From: Limibacter armeniacum
GTDB lineage: Bacteria; Bacteroidota; Bacteroidia; Cytophagales; Flammeovirgaceae
Assembly: GCF_036880985.1 (NCBI RefSeq)
Contig: NZ_JBAJNO010000008.1
Span: forward strand, 496,001 to 560,000
Direction of reading: 5' to 3'
Length of the DNA: 64,000 nucleotides
Shown: positions 1 through 7,629 of the stretch, in pieces
Numbering within the stretch: the first letter of the stretch is position 1
Layout: each line of letters starts with the position of its first letter
The notes under the pieces: model-generated
Database searches by the model: none
The model's input: the letters and a program-made list of their open reading frames with translations, nothing else
What the model was told of the DNA's origin: nothing
Translations under genes and position numbers: made by a program

Positions 1-2
1 TC

Positions 3-578
3 ATACAAGCAGAACTTGATACGCTTCGCAATCAAGTCCAGCCTCACTTCTTTTTCAATACACTGAACACCTTGCGAGATATCATCGATCACAGTCCCAA
101 AGAAGAAGCCAAGAAGTTTGTAGACAAACTATCGGATATCTACCGCTTCTTGCTGGAATCAGGTAACACTAATTTGATTTCATTAAAGTCTGAGCTGAAG
201 TTTGTGAAAGCCTATATTCACGTTCAATCGGAACGATTTGGAGAGAACCTAAAATTGAATTGGAACATCCCAGTAGCACTGGAAGATAAGCTCATCGCAC
301 CGATGAGCCTGCAATTACTCTTAGAAAATGCCATTAAACATAATGTGGTTTCCAAGGCTAAAACACTGGTGATTAACATTGACGTTGCGGATGATTTTGT
401 TGTGGTAACGAACAAGATTCAAAAAAAATCCACACAGCTGCCTTCTACAAAAATGGGATTAAAGAATATTGAAAAGCGATACGCACTTATCTCAGACCGA
501 GCTGTGGAAATAGCGAATGATGGAAATGAATTTTCCGTGGCTCTCCCCCTACTGAGGGAAGACATGCTTAAAAAATGA
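3..578 (+). CDS. LytS-type sensor histidine kinase, C-terminal part (5' end outside window)
   Basis: The reading frame is open from base 3, so the gene begins upstream of the window. The first residues contain the H-box of the LytS/YehU class (QPHFFFNTLN), whose histidine is the phosphorylation site. An N-box-like LLLENAIKHN follows about 80 residues later, and a short ATP-binding domain ends with GLKNIEKRY. These kinases are normally membrane-anchored and phosphorylate a LytTR response regulator. The stop overlaps the next gene's start by four bases (575-578), the usual coupling of such a pair. The sensor input part cannot be seen. Confidence 0.9.
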   Translation: MQAELDTLRNQVQPHFFFNTLNTLRDIIDHSPKEEAKKFVDKLSDIYRFLLESGNTNLISLKSELKFVKAYIHVQSERFGENLKLNWNIPVALEDKLIAPMSLQLLLENAIKHNVVSKAKTLVINIDVADDFVVVTNKIQKKSTQLPSTKMGLKNIEKRYALISDRAVEIANDGNEFSVALPLLREDMLKK

Positions 579-1018
579 CTATGAAAACCTTAATCATCGA
601 AGACGAAATTCGGGCGGTTAACCAATTGCAATTACTATTGAAAGACTGTGACTTTACGTTCGAATTGCTGGAAATTATCGATACGGTTGAAGATGCCGTG
701 GTATGGTTTCAGCAAAACGAAACCCCCGATCTAGTATTTATGGACATCCAACTAGCTGATGGCTTAAGCTTTGAAATTTTTCAAAAAACAACGGTAGTGG
801 CACCCATTATATTTACGACAGCCTTTGACCAATACGCCATTCAAGCTTTTAAGGTAAACAGTGTCGACTATTTGCTAAAGCCAATACAAAAGGATGATCT
901 GAACACTGCACTTGACAAATTCATCCAATCCAACAGGTCTTTCCCATTAGATCAGGTTACCTTGCCCATTTCTCATTTCACAAAGCTCTTCTATCTCACT
1001 CCAATTATTTTGATATGA
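575..1018 (+). pseudogene. Response regulator of the LytR/AlgR type, truncated after the receiver domain
   Basis: The receiver domain is intact: acidic residues E9, D10 and E11, phospho-acceptor D57 in FMDIQ, T81 or T82, and K102 in LLKPI. Normally a linker and a LytTR DNA-binding domain of about 100 residues follow. Here the homology stops near residue 125 (about base 950) and the frame runs through unrelated sequence to a stop at 1018. The lost part coincides with the 3' end of an equally truncated reverse-strand gene, so a rearrangement or insertion cut the gene. Without LytTR it cannot bind DNA in the usual way. It is probably a remnant, though a receiver-only protein is possible. Confidence 0.8.
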
Positions 1019-1141
1019 GTAGTACCTAAATTCCCACTCAGGGCAGATAATTGCTTCTAAAGCAGAAATGGATTTACAAACCTGTTGTAACTCAATTGGA
1101 TTTGGGAGCAGGCTTAAATTTTTAGTCGAAAGAATACTCAT
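947..1141 (-). pseudogene. N-terminal fragment of a conserved hypothetical protein
   Basis: This is a 64-residue reverse-strand frame. Its C-terminal half (PEWEFRYYSYQ, then EMRNGQG) resembles a family I remember from many bacteria that carries RYYSF...W...E.MASMRNG, in which more than 100 further residues follow. Here the frame ends just after MRNG. The end falls exactly where the forward-strand response regulator loses its homology, so both genes are broken at one junction near 950-960. The family function is unknown to me, and family membership is from memory only. Confidence 0.5.
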
Positions 1142-1224
1142 TGTTTTGTAATTGGTAATGATAGCTCTGCATCCATAGTATGGATCTTCATTTTGGCATA
1201 TAGCACTTATTCGTAGCTATTTTT

Positions 1225-1839
1225 TTAATTCGTTTTATAAATTAGCTTTTCTATGAAGCCCTTATTTCTGAAAGCTTTCCAGATAAAGACAGTACTAATT
1301 CCAGAAATAAGTGTTCCAAAAAACAAAACTCCCTCTGATCCTAGTATTTCAGCTAGACCCAATGATAATCCTCCCAAAACCCCTATTCTTCCACGAATCT
1401 CATAAGTATAACCCAACTCCATATTTTTTGCATAGTCGTAAGAAAAAATAACAACCCCTAAAGTAATCAAAAGCATAATCAAAGGATTTTTAGCTCTTGT
1501 AAAAAAACTTTCCTCTTCCAATACATATTTCGGTTGTAGACTTAAGCCATCCTTAAGGTATGAGAAAATTTCTTTCTTATGTTCCCCAGCATGGATTAAT
1601 AGCTCACTGTCTTTGCCATAATTCAGTTGAATCTTAGGTGACCCCACCTTAGAAGAAATACTTCTTATGTAGCTAAGAGGAGTCCCTGTCAATTTTTTAG
1701 GGATCTTTCCTTGGCGAAGTTCTTCCTCGAAGAGATAAAGTTGATTTAAGCCAGGATTGAAGTTATAAATAACATCATCAGACACTACAATAAGCTTGTC
1801 ATTACCGCTCTTTGATACCCAATATTTCATCTTATACAA
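1225..1839 (-). CDS. Hypothetical membrane protein in a possible lone cassette
   Basis: 204 residues. About 120 hydrophilic residues are followed by two hydrophobic segments (roughly residues 118-135 and 165-190), so the N-terminal part is probably a cytoplasmic domain anchored by two helices. I do not recognise the family. About 80 bases upstream on the same strand is an attC-like site (1920-2009) related to those of the cassette array at 28751-36036. The arrangement attC, short spacer, ORF matches the cassettes there. No matching GTTAGAG complement was found beyond its stop codon, so a complete cassette cannot be shown. Confidence 0.65.
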   Translation of the reverse strand: MYKMKYWVSKSGNDKLIVVSDDVIYNFNPGLNQLYLFEEELRQGKIPKKLTGTPLSYIRSISSKVGSPKIQLNYGKDSELLIHAGEHKKEIFSYLKDGLSLQPKYVLEEESFFTRAKNPLIMLLITLGVVIFSYDYAKNMELGYTYEIRGRIGVLGGLSLGLAEILGSEGVLFFGTLISGISTVFIWKAFRNKGFIEKLIYKTN

Positions 1840-1919
1840 AATTGTTTTTTGAAACTCTTACAGCATATTTTTAGTGTAAGGTCTTATTTTTATTATTTCA
1901 ATCTCAAAAAGTCTTTGGT

Positions 1920-2009
1920 CTCTAACATCAAGCTATCGTTTGTTCAAGCTTGATGCTGCTCAATATAGTACTAATCCAAGATTAATAAACAGAGACTAGG
2001 TGTTATAAA
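1920..2009 (-). other. Isolated attC-like site, reverse orientation
   Basis: Read on the minus strand it starts with TTTATAAC, ends with GTTAGAG and carries the same central block (TTGGATTAGTACTATATTGAG, then ATCAAGCTTGAACAAACGATAGCTTG) as the attC sites near 30300, 31800, 34830 and 35990. The arms fold with CTTGGAT against ATCAAG, leaving an extra base, and GTTT against AAAC. It is more diverged than the array copies. A stretch of about 370 bases between genes (1840-2211) holds this site and nothing else I can identify. Confidence 0.65.
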
Positions 2010-2211
2010 CTATTTTATGGTTTTAACTTGGGTTGTTTATAATAAGAACCTCATAAGCCCAAATATAGGCTTTAGCATACTACCTTATAAAAAGAACCTA
2101 ACTCATCCTTTACTTAAAAATATGCAACATTTTATGGTTGAATAGATGTTAAGTAAAGAGATATCCCTCCTAAGAAAAGTAACCAGTAAATAACACTTAA
2201 ACTATTCTGTA

Positions 2212-3282
2212 ATGGCACAAGAAACCACCCCAAAAGTCATTCGAGCATATGCAGCTCAAGAACAAGGTGCAACTCCTGCACCGTGGCAGTACGAACCTCG
2301 TCAACCCCGTCCGGATGATGTGTCCATTGAAATTCTCTATTGTGGCGTATGTCATTCGGATATCCATTTTGTGGATAATGATTGGAATATGACCGTTTAT
2401 CCTGTTGTCCCTGGACACGAGATTGTAGGTCGGGTAAAAGCAGTTGGCTCTGAAGTATCCAAATACAAGGTAGGAGATATGGTAGGAGTTGGTTGTTTGG
2501 TGGACTCATGCCGTCAATGTTCAAGTTGTAATGAAGGCTTGGAGCAGTATTGTGCCCAAGGTGTTTGGACTTATAATGGAGTAGACCGGTTTGATGGTAA
2601 GATGACATATGGTGGTTACTCTGAACATATTATTGTGAGTGAGCGCTTTGTGGTACACCTTCCTGATGGGCTAGACCCTGCAGCAGCAGCACCAATATTG
2701 TGTGCTGGTATTACTACTTATTCTCCCCTTAAATATGTTGGTGTAAAACCTGGAGATAAAGTTGGAGTAGTTGGTATGGGAGGTCTTGGACATATGGGAA
2801 TCAAGTTTGCTAAGGCAATGGGGGCAGAGGTCACACTTTTTACCCGTTCTGAAAGTAAGATTGAGGAAGGAAGAAGAAATGGGGCAGATCACTTTGTGAT
2901 TAGTACTGTAGAAGACCAAATGAATCAAGCAGCCGGATCACTAGATTATATTCTCGATACAGTGCCTGTGGAGCATGACCTAAATCCTTATGTCGCTTGC
3001 TTGAAAGTGAATGGGACTTATATTCTGGTTGGACAGCTGACACCTCTGAACCCGCCTATTGAAGCCATACAATTGGTGTTGGGTAGGCGGTCGATTCTTG
3101 GTTCGGCTATTGGCGGTATGCCTGAAACACAGGAAGTTCTTGATTTCTGTGCTGAACACGGTATTAGTTGTGATGTCGAGATGTTGGATATTCACAAGAT
3201 TGGTGAGGCATACGAACGGATGAAGCGGGGAGATGTTCGTTACCGTTTTGTAATTGATATGGAATCACTCAAAAATTCTTGA
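2212..3282 (+). CDS. Zinc-dependent alcohol dehydrogenase (cinnamyl-alcohol dehydrogenase class)
   Basis: A 356-residue medium-chain dehydrogenase that interconverts alcohols and aldehydes or ketones with NAD(P)H in the cytoplasm. The catalytic zinc ligands are C47 (GVCHSD), H69 (PGHE) and C164. The structural zinc is held by C100, C103, C106 and C114. The nucleotide-binding loop is GMGGLGHMG (188-196). Length and motifs match the YahK/AdhA branch. It stands alone, with the reverse-strand peroxidase gene converging from the right and a shared hairpin between them. The substrate cannot be told from sequence. Confidence 0.93.
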   Translation: MAQETTPKVIRAYAAQEQGATPAPWQYEPRQPRPDDVSIEILYCGVCHSDIHFVDNDWNMTVYPVVPGHEIVGRVKAVGSEVSKYKVGDMVGVGCLVDSCRQCSSCNEGLEQYCAQGVWTYNGVDRFDGKMTYGGYSEHIIVSERFVVHLPDGLDPAAAAPILCAGITTYSPLKYVGVKPGDKVGVVGMGGLGHMGIKFAKAMGAEVTLFTRSESKIEEGRRNGADHFVISTVEDQMNQAAGSLDYILDTVPVEHDLNPYVACLKVNGTYILVGQLTPLNPPIEAIQLVLGRRSILGSAIGGMPETQEVLDFCAEHGISCDVEMLDIHKIGEAYERMKRGDVRYRFVIDMESLKNS

Positions 3283-3325
3283 GGGCCAGAATACTTTGCC
3301 ATCAAATAGTGATGGTTCATAAATG

Positions 3326-3354
3326 AGAAAGGTAGGGGATCAGCCTACCTTTCT
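3326..3354. terminator. Bidirectional terminator between convergent genes
   Basis: A perfect 11-bp inverted repeat (AGAAAGGTAGG and CCTACCTTTCT) with a 7-base loop, followed by a T-rich stretch, lies between the alcohol dehydrogenase stop and the di-heme peroxidase stop. Confidence 0.8.
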
Positions 3355-3364
3355 TAATTTTAGG

Positions 3365-4522
3365 TTATAGAGGAGAGGTCATAAATACAGGGCGTGATGA
3401 AATCGCTTGCATAAACGCAACAACAGCCTCTTTTTCTCTCTTGGTCAGGTGAAGTGGTTTTAATAGTTCGGATTGTTCAGGGAATGGCAATTTGTACTCT
3501 TTTTTAGGATGCTTTTTTCCTACAGGAATAGCCTTGTCGTATAGTGCCACAATGCCAAACATATCATCAAATAGACCATTGTGCATCCAAGGGCCAGTGT
3601 ACATTACATCCCTTAGTGAGGGTGTCCTGAATTTAGCAATGTCAGCTTCGTCTTGGGTAACGTTGTACTTTCCTAAATCTTCAAAAGGCCTTCCCATTTG
3701 ATGAAGCCCTGTAACGTGAAGCTTATTATCAGAAAACAGTGGTGTATTGTGACAGTTGATACATCTTGCTTTTGTTCTAAACAGGTGTAGCCCTTCTACC
3801 TCGAGGTCACTTAATAAGGTTTCTTTTCCTTCAACGAAGTGATCAAAACGGTTTGATTGGCTATTGATGCCACGTTCGAATGTAGCGATTGCTTGTCCAA
3901 TGGTTTCAGGTGAAATGGTTTTTTCAGGAAATGCTTGCTTGAAGAGTTTTGGATAAGTCTCGTGTGATTGTAACTCTTTTACTAGCTCATCAAGGTTCTG
4001 ATTCATTTCGACAGGATCCTGAATAGGGAAAAGTGCCTGTGCTTCTATAGAGGGGGCTCTTCCGTCCCAAAATAAGGTCTGCCAATGTCCTGCATTGAGT
4101 ATGGTTGGAGCATTTCTCTTGCCTAATTGCCTGTTATGTCCATGAGACTGCCTTTTGCCATCTCCCCATCCCAATTCAGGAACGTGACAAGAGGCACAGG
4201 CTATCTGGTTGGACTTGGAAAGGATTGGGTCAAAGAACAAACGTTTACCCAATGCTACTTTTTCTTCAGAATAGGGGTTGTGCTTTGGATATGTAGGTTT
4301 AGGGAGTGGTCCAATATCTACAAATCCATCTTCTGCTGTTTTATCTAAAGTTGGTTTGGGCCAATTGGATTTTTCTTGGCTGTATAGTGTCCGTAATGTA
4401 TTGATTGTATATCCATCAAACGTAGTGTAAGTATCTTCAGTAAGCTCCTCTGGTTTCAATAAAAAAAAGGAAGAGAAGACAACGGTAGGTAACAATAAAA
4501 GTATTAGATGGTTCTGTTTCAT
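3365..4522 (-). CDS. Di-heme cytochrome c peroxidase / MauG family protein
   Basis: Two heme c sites are visible: CASCH at residues 109-113 and CINCH in the second half. The fold matches CcpA/MauG proteins, which reduce hydrogen peroxide or oxidise a partner in the periplasm. I start at the ATG at 4522 because it opens directly into a signal segment (MKQNHLILLLLPTVV). An upstream in-frame ATG at 4561 would lie inside a terminator hairpin. It follows the SusC, SusD and Calx-beta lipoprotein genes on the same strand, so it may serve the same uptake or oxidation system, but the hairpin between them could limit co-transcription. Confidence 0.88.
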   Translation of the reverse strand: MKQNHLILLLLPTVVFSSFFLLKPEELTEDTYTTFDGYTINTLRTLYSQEKSNWPKPTLDKTAEDGFVDIGPLPKPTYPKHNPYSEEKVALGKRLFFDPILSKSNQIACASCHVPELGWGDGKRQSHGHNRQLGKRNAPTILNAGHWQTLFWDGRAPSIEAQALFPIQDPVEMNQNLDELVKELQSHETYPKLFKQAFPEKTISPETIGQAIATFERGINSQSNRFDHFVEGKETLLSDLEVEGLHLFRTKARCINCHNTPLFSDNKLHVTGLHQMGRPFEDLGKYNVTQDEADIAKFRTPSLRDVMYTGPWMHNGLFDDMFGIVALYDKAIPVGKKHPKKEYKLPFPEQSELLKPLHLTKREKEAVVAFMQAISSRPVFMTSPL

Positions 4523-4548
4523 TGTTTTACAATATGAAGAAAGGGAAA

Positions 4549-4573
4549 AGAGCTGTCTCAAAGAGACAGCTCT
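4549..4573 (-). terminator. Hairpin between the lipoprotein and peroxidase genes
   Basis: A perfect 11-bp stem (AGAGCTGTCTC and GAGACAGCTCT) with a 3-base loop sits 6 bases after the lipoprotein stop and 27 bases before the peroxidase ATG. It is flanked by T-rich runs on the minus strand. It could terminate or attenuate the SusCD transcript. Confidence 0.75.
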
Positions 4574-4579
4574 AAAAAA

Positions 4580-6151
4580 TTAGTTAGGGAGGTCACTTTT
4601 TAGTGGTACCATGCGATAGATCATGGAGGTCATTTCCAGATTAGGGTCTTCTGAAGCAAAGTTTAATGTTACTTCAATCAACTTAGCATTGATATCATAA
4701 GTACCTTCACCGCTAATAGTTACTTCAATTGCGGTTACATTATTTGATAGGCTGATGTCGCCTAATGTCTCATTGGAGTCAATTTTATAGTTATACTCCT
4801 CATTTTCTGTTTCTGCAACATAGGTCTTTCCTTTCCACTCATATCCATCTTTTGCCCTGTAGACAGTTACAGTCTGTGTTGGTATGATTACTTTGCCAGC
4901 AGCAGTGTTATCTGGGTCAGTTGCGGCAAAGCGTATAAACTTTTCAAGTTTAACCCCTGAAGAGTTATATCCTACCAAATAGTTAGAAGGGAATATGTCA
5001 CGGATATCAAATGCATTCGAAATATACGTGTAATAATAAGGGTATGAAGTGCTGCCAGGTTTTGGGACAGTCTTGTAGGTCATAGTCCAGTCACCTTTCA
5101 GCAAGTTCGCATCCGTTTCATCTTGATGGATGTAAGGGGCAGGTGAAGCAGCTGTCCAGCTTCCTGTTTCAGGGTTGATACGCTGAGTATATGGTTGGTA
5201 TATACCATCTACGACTACTGATGGCAGAGCATTACCCTCTTCATCATAGGCACGTTCTCCATTTTCATTTGTGGCAACAACAACAGCACCATTTCCAGTT
5301 TGATCAGCATAGTCAGCTCTCTCCAATAACCAAGTTGATAATGCAACTTCTGGGTCAAACAGGTGGAGTTCAAAAGTGGCTTTACCTTCAGTCACAGCTA
5401 CATCAGTTCTGGAAATGTCAGTAATTTTAGCTAATACGTTTTTGTCTGTACCTGCACTCCCTTTAAATAGTGGAGTTATCTGGAATGAAGCTGAAACTTC
5501 TCCAGCAGGAATTACCAACTCTGTTCCATTTGTCAAGCCATCTATTTCTATATCCTCACCAATTGTAGCAGAGCTTTCTGCAAAGTCAAATGTTAGCGTC
5601 ACATCTTCTGTTAAAGCTTCAGCCAAACCTACCGTTACCTCGACAGCTTCCTGAAGGTAAGGGTTGGTTACAGTGTTGCTGGTAGCAATTGCGACAGCGG
5701 TAGCATTCTCCAGTGTAGTGGCATTGTCCAGAATATTGACAGTTGTTTTTCCTTCATCATCTGAAACTTGGTAATTATCGCCCGATACAAGTTCAATAAT
5801 CACCTGCTTGTCACCGTCAATGCTAGCTACGTTAATCGGATTCAAGAATACTGTAGCTGTCTGCTCGCCCGCATTAAATGTGACTGTTTTTTCCTCAATA
5901 GACTGAAAGTTAACGCCTTCTTCTGCTGTGCCTGAGAGCTTAAAAGCAACTTCTATAGCACTTTGAGAAGCTTTGTCCAGTGTCAGGACTAGTTCGGCTG
6001 CTGAAGTGGCTGTTTCAGAAATGCTTAGTTCGCTTTGCTCAAAGCTTACGCTTGGAGGTGTCGCTACTTCGTCATCATCTTTACATCCTGTTTGGAATGT
6101 TAGTAGTCCCGCAGTTAGCAATAAACTGCTTTTGGTCAACCATTTGTTCAT
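4580..6151 (-). CDS. Surface lipoprotein with Calx-beta-like domains, partner of SusCD
   Basis: 523 residues with a lipoprotein signal ending LTFQTGC (Cys23) and an acidic stretch after it (KDDDE), which in Bacteroidota favours export to the cell surface. The next 250 residues hold two Calx-beta-like repeats, each ending in a strand such as GKTTVNILDN or GKATFELHLFD. The C-terminal half is a separate unknown domain. It lies 35 bases after susD, the usual place of a surface substrate-binding lipoprotein. The substrate is unknown. Confidence 0.8.
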   Translation of the reverse strand: MNKWLTKSSLLLTAGLLTFQTGCKDDDEVATPPSVSFEQSELSISETATSAAELVLTLDKASQSAIEVAFKLSGTAEEGVNFQSIEEKTVTFNAGEQTATVFLNPINVASIDGDKQVIIELVSGDNYQVSDDEGKTTVNILDNATTLENATAVAIATSNTVTNPYLQEAVEVTVGLAEALTEDVTLTFDFAESSATIGEDIEIDGLTNGTELVIPAGEVSASFQITPLFKGSAGTDKNVLAKITDISRTDVAVTEGKATFELHLFDPEVALSTWLLERADYADQTGNGAVVVATNENGERAYDEEGNALPSVVVDGIYQPYTQRINPETGSWTAASPAPYIHQDETDANLLKGDWTMTYKTVPKPGSTSYPYYYTYISNAFDIRDIFPSNYLVGYNSSGVKLEKFIRFAATDPDNTAAGKVIIPTQTVTVYRAKDGYEWKGKTYVAETENEEYNYKIDSNETLGDISLSNNVTAIEVTISGEGTYDINAKLIEVTLNFASEDPNLEMTSMIYRMVPLKSDLPN

Positions 6152-6186
6152 CTTTTTTGTAAGTTTAGTACAAGTAATAGTTATAA

Positions 6187-7611
6187 TTAATAGCCTTGGT
6201 TTTGCTCAAGATTATCATTGATGTTAATGTTTTTCTGTGGGATCGGGAGGATCTGAAGGTCGCTAGGAGTGCTGACCGTACAGTTCATGCTGGCATTACA
6301 GTCTGTTCTTACTATATCCTTTCCTCTTCTGATCAGGTCAAAGTAATAATGACCTTCCAGTGCAAGCTCTTTTCTTCTTTCGAGTAAGATGGCATCTTTT
6401 AAAGCATCTCCTGATAGGGTGACTGGAGAAGCATCGGGGTTTGCCCTTTGCTGAATAATACCCAAGTCAGCTCTAGCCTGAATATTGTCTCCAATTTCAG
6501 CACTGCTTTCTGCCCTTATCAGATACATCTCTGCCAAACGAATAATTGGGAAATAACGGTCGCCATAGCTGGCGTCATAATGGAACTTACGAGTCACATA
6601 AGCTCCCTCTTTTTTCTCTTCAATCAGCTCTGCTCTAATATCCCCGTCATCATATATTTCCAATAGGTCTTTTGTTAAAATCCCAACTGTTGTTTGAGTA
6701 CCTATTTGCCCAAACTGAGCAGCTAGCTTAGGGGCGCCATTTTCACTGGTTTCCAAGACAAAAATATCTTCTTGGTTGGTTGTGGTAGCAGCCCAAGCTG
6801 CTAGGTAGTTGTCATGGTTTACCAGTTGATAATCTTGGTTTGAAATAACTTTGGAGGCGTATGTGATGGCATTGTTCCAATCTTTTTTATAGAGATAGAC
6901 TCTTGCCAAAAGTGCTTGAGCTACACCTTTACTGATAAATGCTTTTGTGACTCTGCCGCTTCTATATCCTCCAAGTAGTGATTCAGCTTGTTCCAGATCA
7001 CTGATTATTAACCTGTAGGCTTCATAAAGTGGACTTCTTGAAGGCAGTTCAAAGACACCAATATTCTCAGGAAGGGTTACAATGCCTAAGTGGGTGCCAT
7101 TTTGAGTGTAACTGTATGGTTGTGCATACAATCTTGTCAAGTCAAAATGAGCCAATGCTCTAAGTGTCAAAGCTTCTCCTAAGTACTGATTTTTTAGTGT
7201 CTGGTCTCCATCAGCAAGGTTGGGAATTGCCTCAATGATGTTATTAGCATATGTAATCAGTTGATATAATGATTGGTAAGAGCCAATGATAGGGCTGCTG
7301 TCTGATGGTAGTGTATTAAACTCATAAACAGGAAGCATGTTGGTAGTGGCAATACCACTGAAGCTGTTATTAAGTTTTACATTGCCAGATCGTAGGGCTG
7401 TATACATTTGCATTCCTTTTAGATAATAATAATCACTATTAATCAGTCTGCTATATACACCAGCTAATGCAAAGTTAATTCCGTCAAGGTCACTCAATAG
7501 TTCTTCATTTGAAACCTCTGAAGTAGGTTCTCTGTCAAGAAAGTCTTCGCAACTACTAATTATGAAGCAGCTAACGAAAAGTACTATAGCAGTTCTCACT
7601 TTATTTTTCAT
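6187..7611 (-). CDS. RagB/SusD family nutrient-binding outer membrane lipoprotein
   Basis: 474 residues. The signal ends FIISSCEDFLDREPTSEVS, with Cys21 lipidated and the FLDREP motif typical of SusD. The central part (TLRALAHFDLTRLYAQPYS) and the C-terminal RRKELALEGHYYFDLIRRG are family signatures. SusD proteins cap the SusC channel on the cell surface and deliver ligands to it. It lies 18 bases downstream of the SusC gene and upstream of a Calx-beta lipoprotein. No glycoside hydrolase is nearby, so the ligand need not be a glycan. Confidence 0.95.
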   Translation of the reverse strand: MKNKVRTAIVLFVSCFIISSCEDFLDREPTSEVSNEELLSDLDGINFALAGVYSRLINSDYYYLKGMQMYTALRSGNVKLNNSFSGIATTNMLPVYEFNTLPSDSSPIIGSYQSLYQLITYANNIIEAIPNLADGDQTLKNQYLGEALTLRALAHFDLTRLYAQPYSYTQNGTHLGIVTLPENIGVFELPSRSPLYEAYRLIISDLEQAESLLGGYRSGRVTKAFISKGVAQALLARVYLYKKDWNNAITYASKVISNQDYQLVNHDNYLAAWAATTTNQEDIFVLETSENGAPKLAAQFGQIGTQTTVGILTKDLLEIYDDGDIRAELIEEKKEGAYVTRKFHYDASYGDRYFPIIRLAEMYLIRAESSAEIGDNIQARADLGIIQQRANPDASPVTLSGDALKDAILLERRKELALEGHYYFDLIRRGKDIVRTDCNASMNCTVSTPSDLQILPIPQKNININDNLEQNQGY

Positions 7612-7629
7612 ATGATGGTTTCCTTTTGA

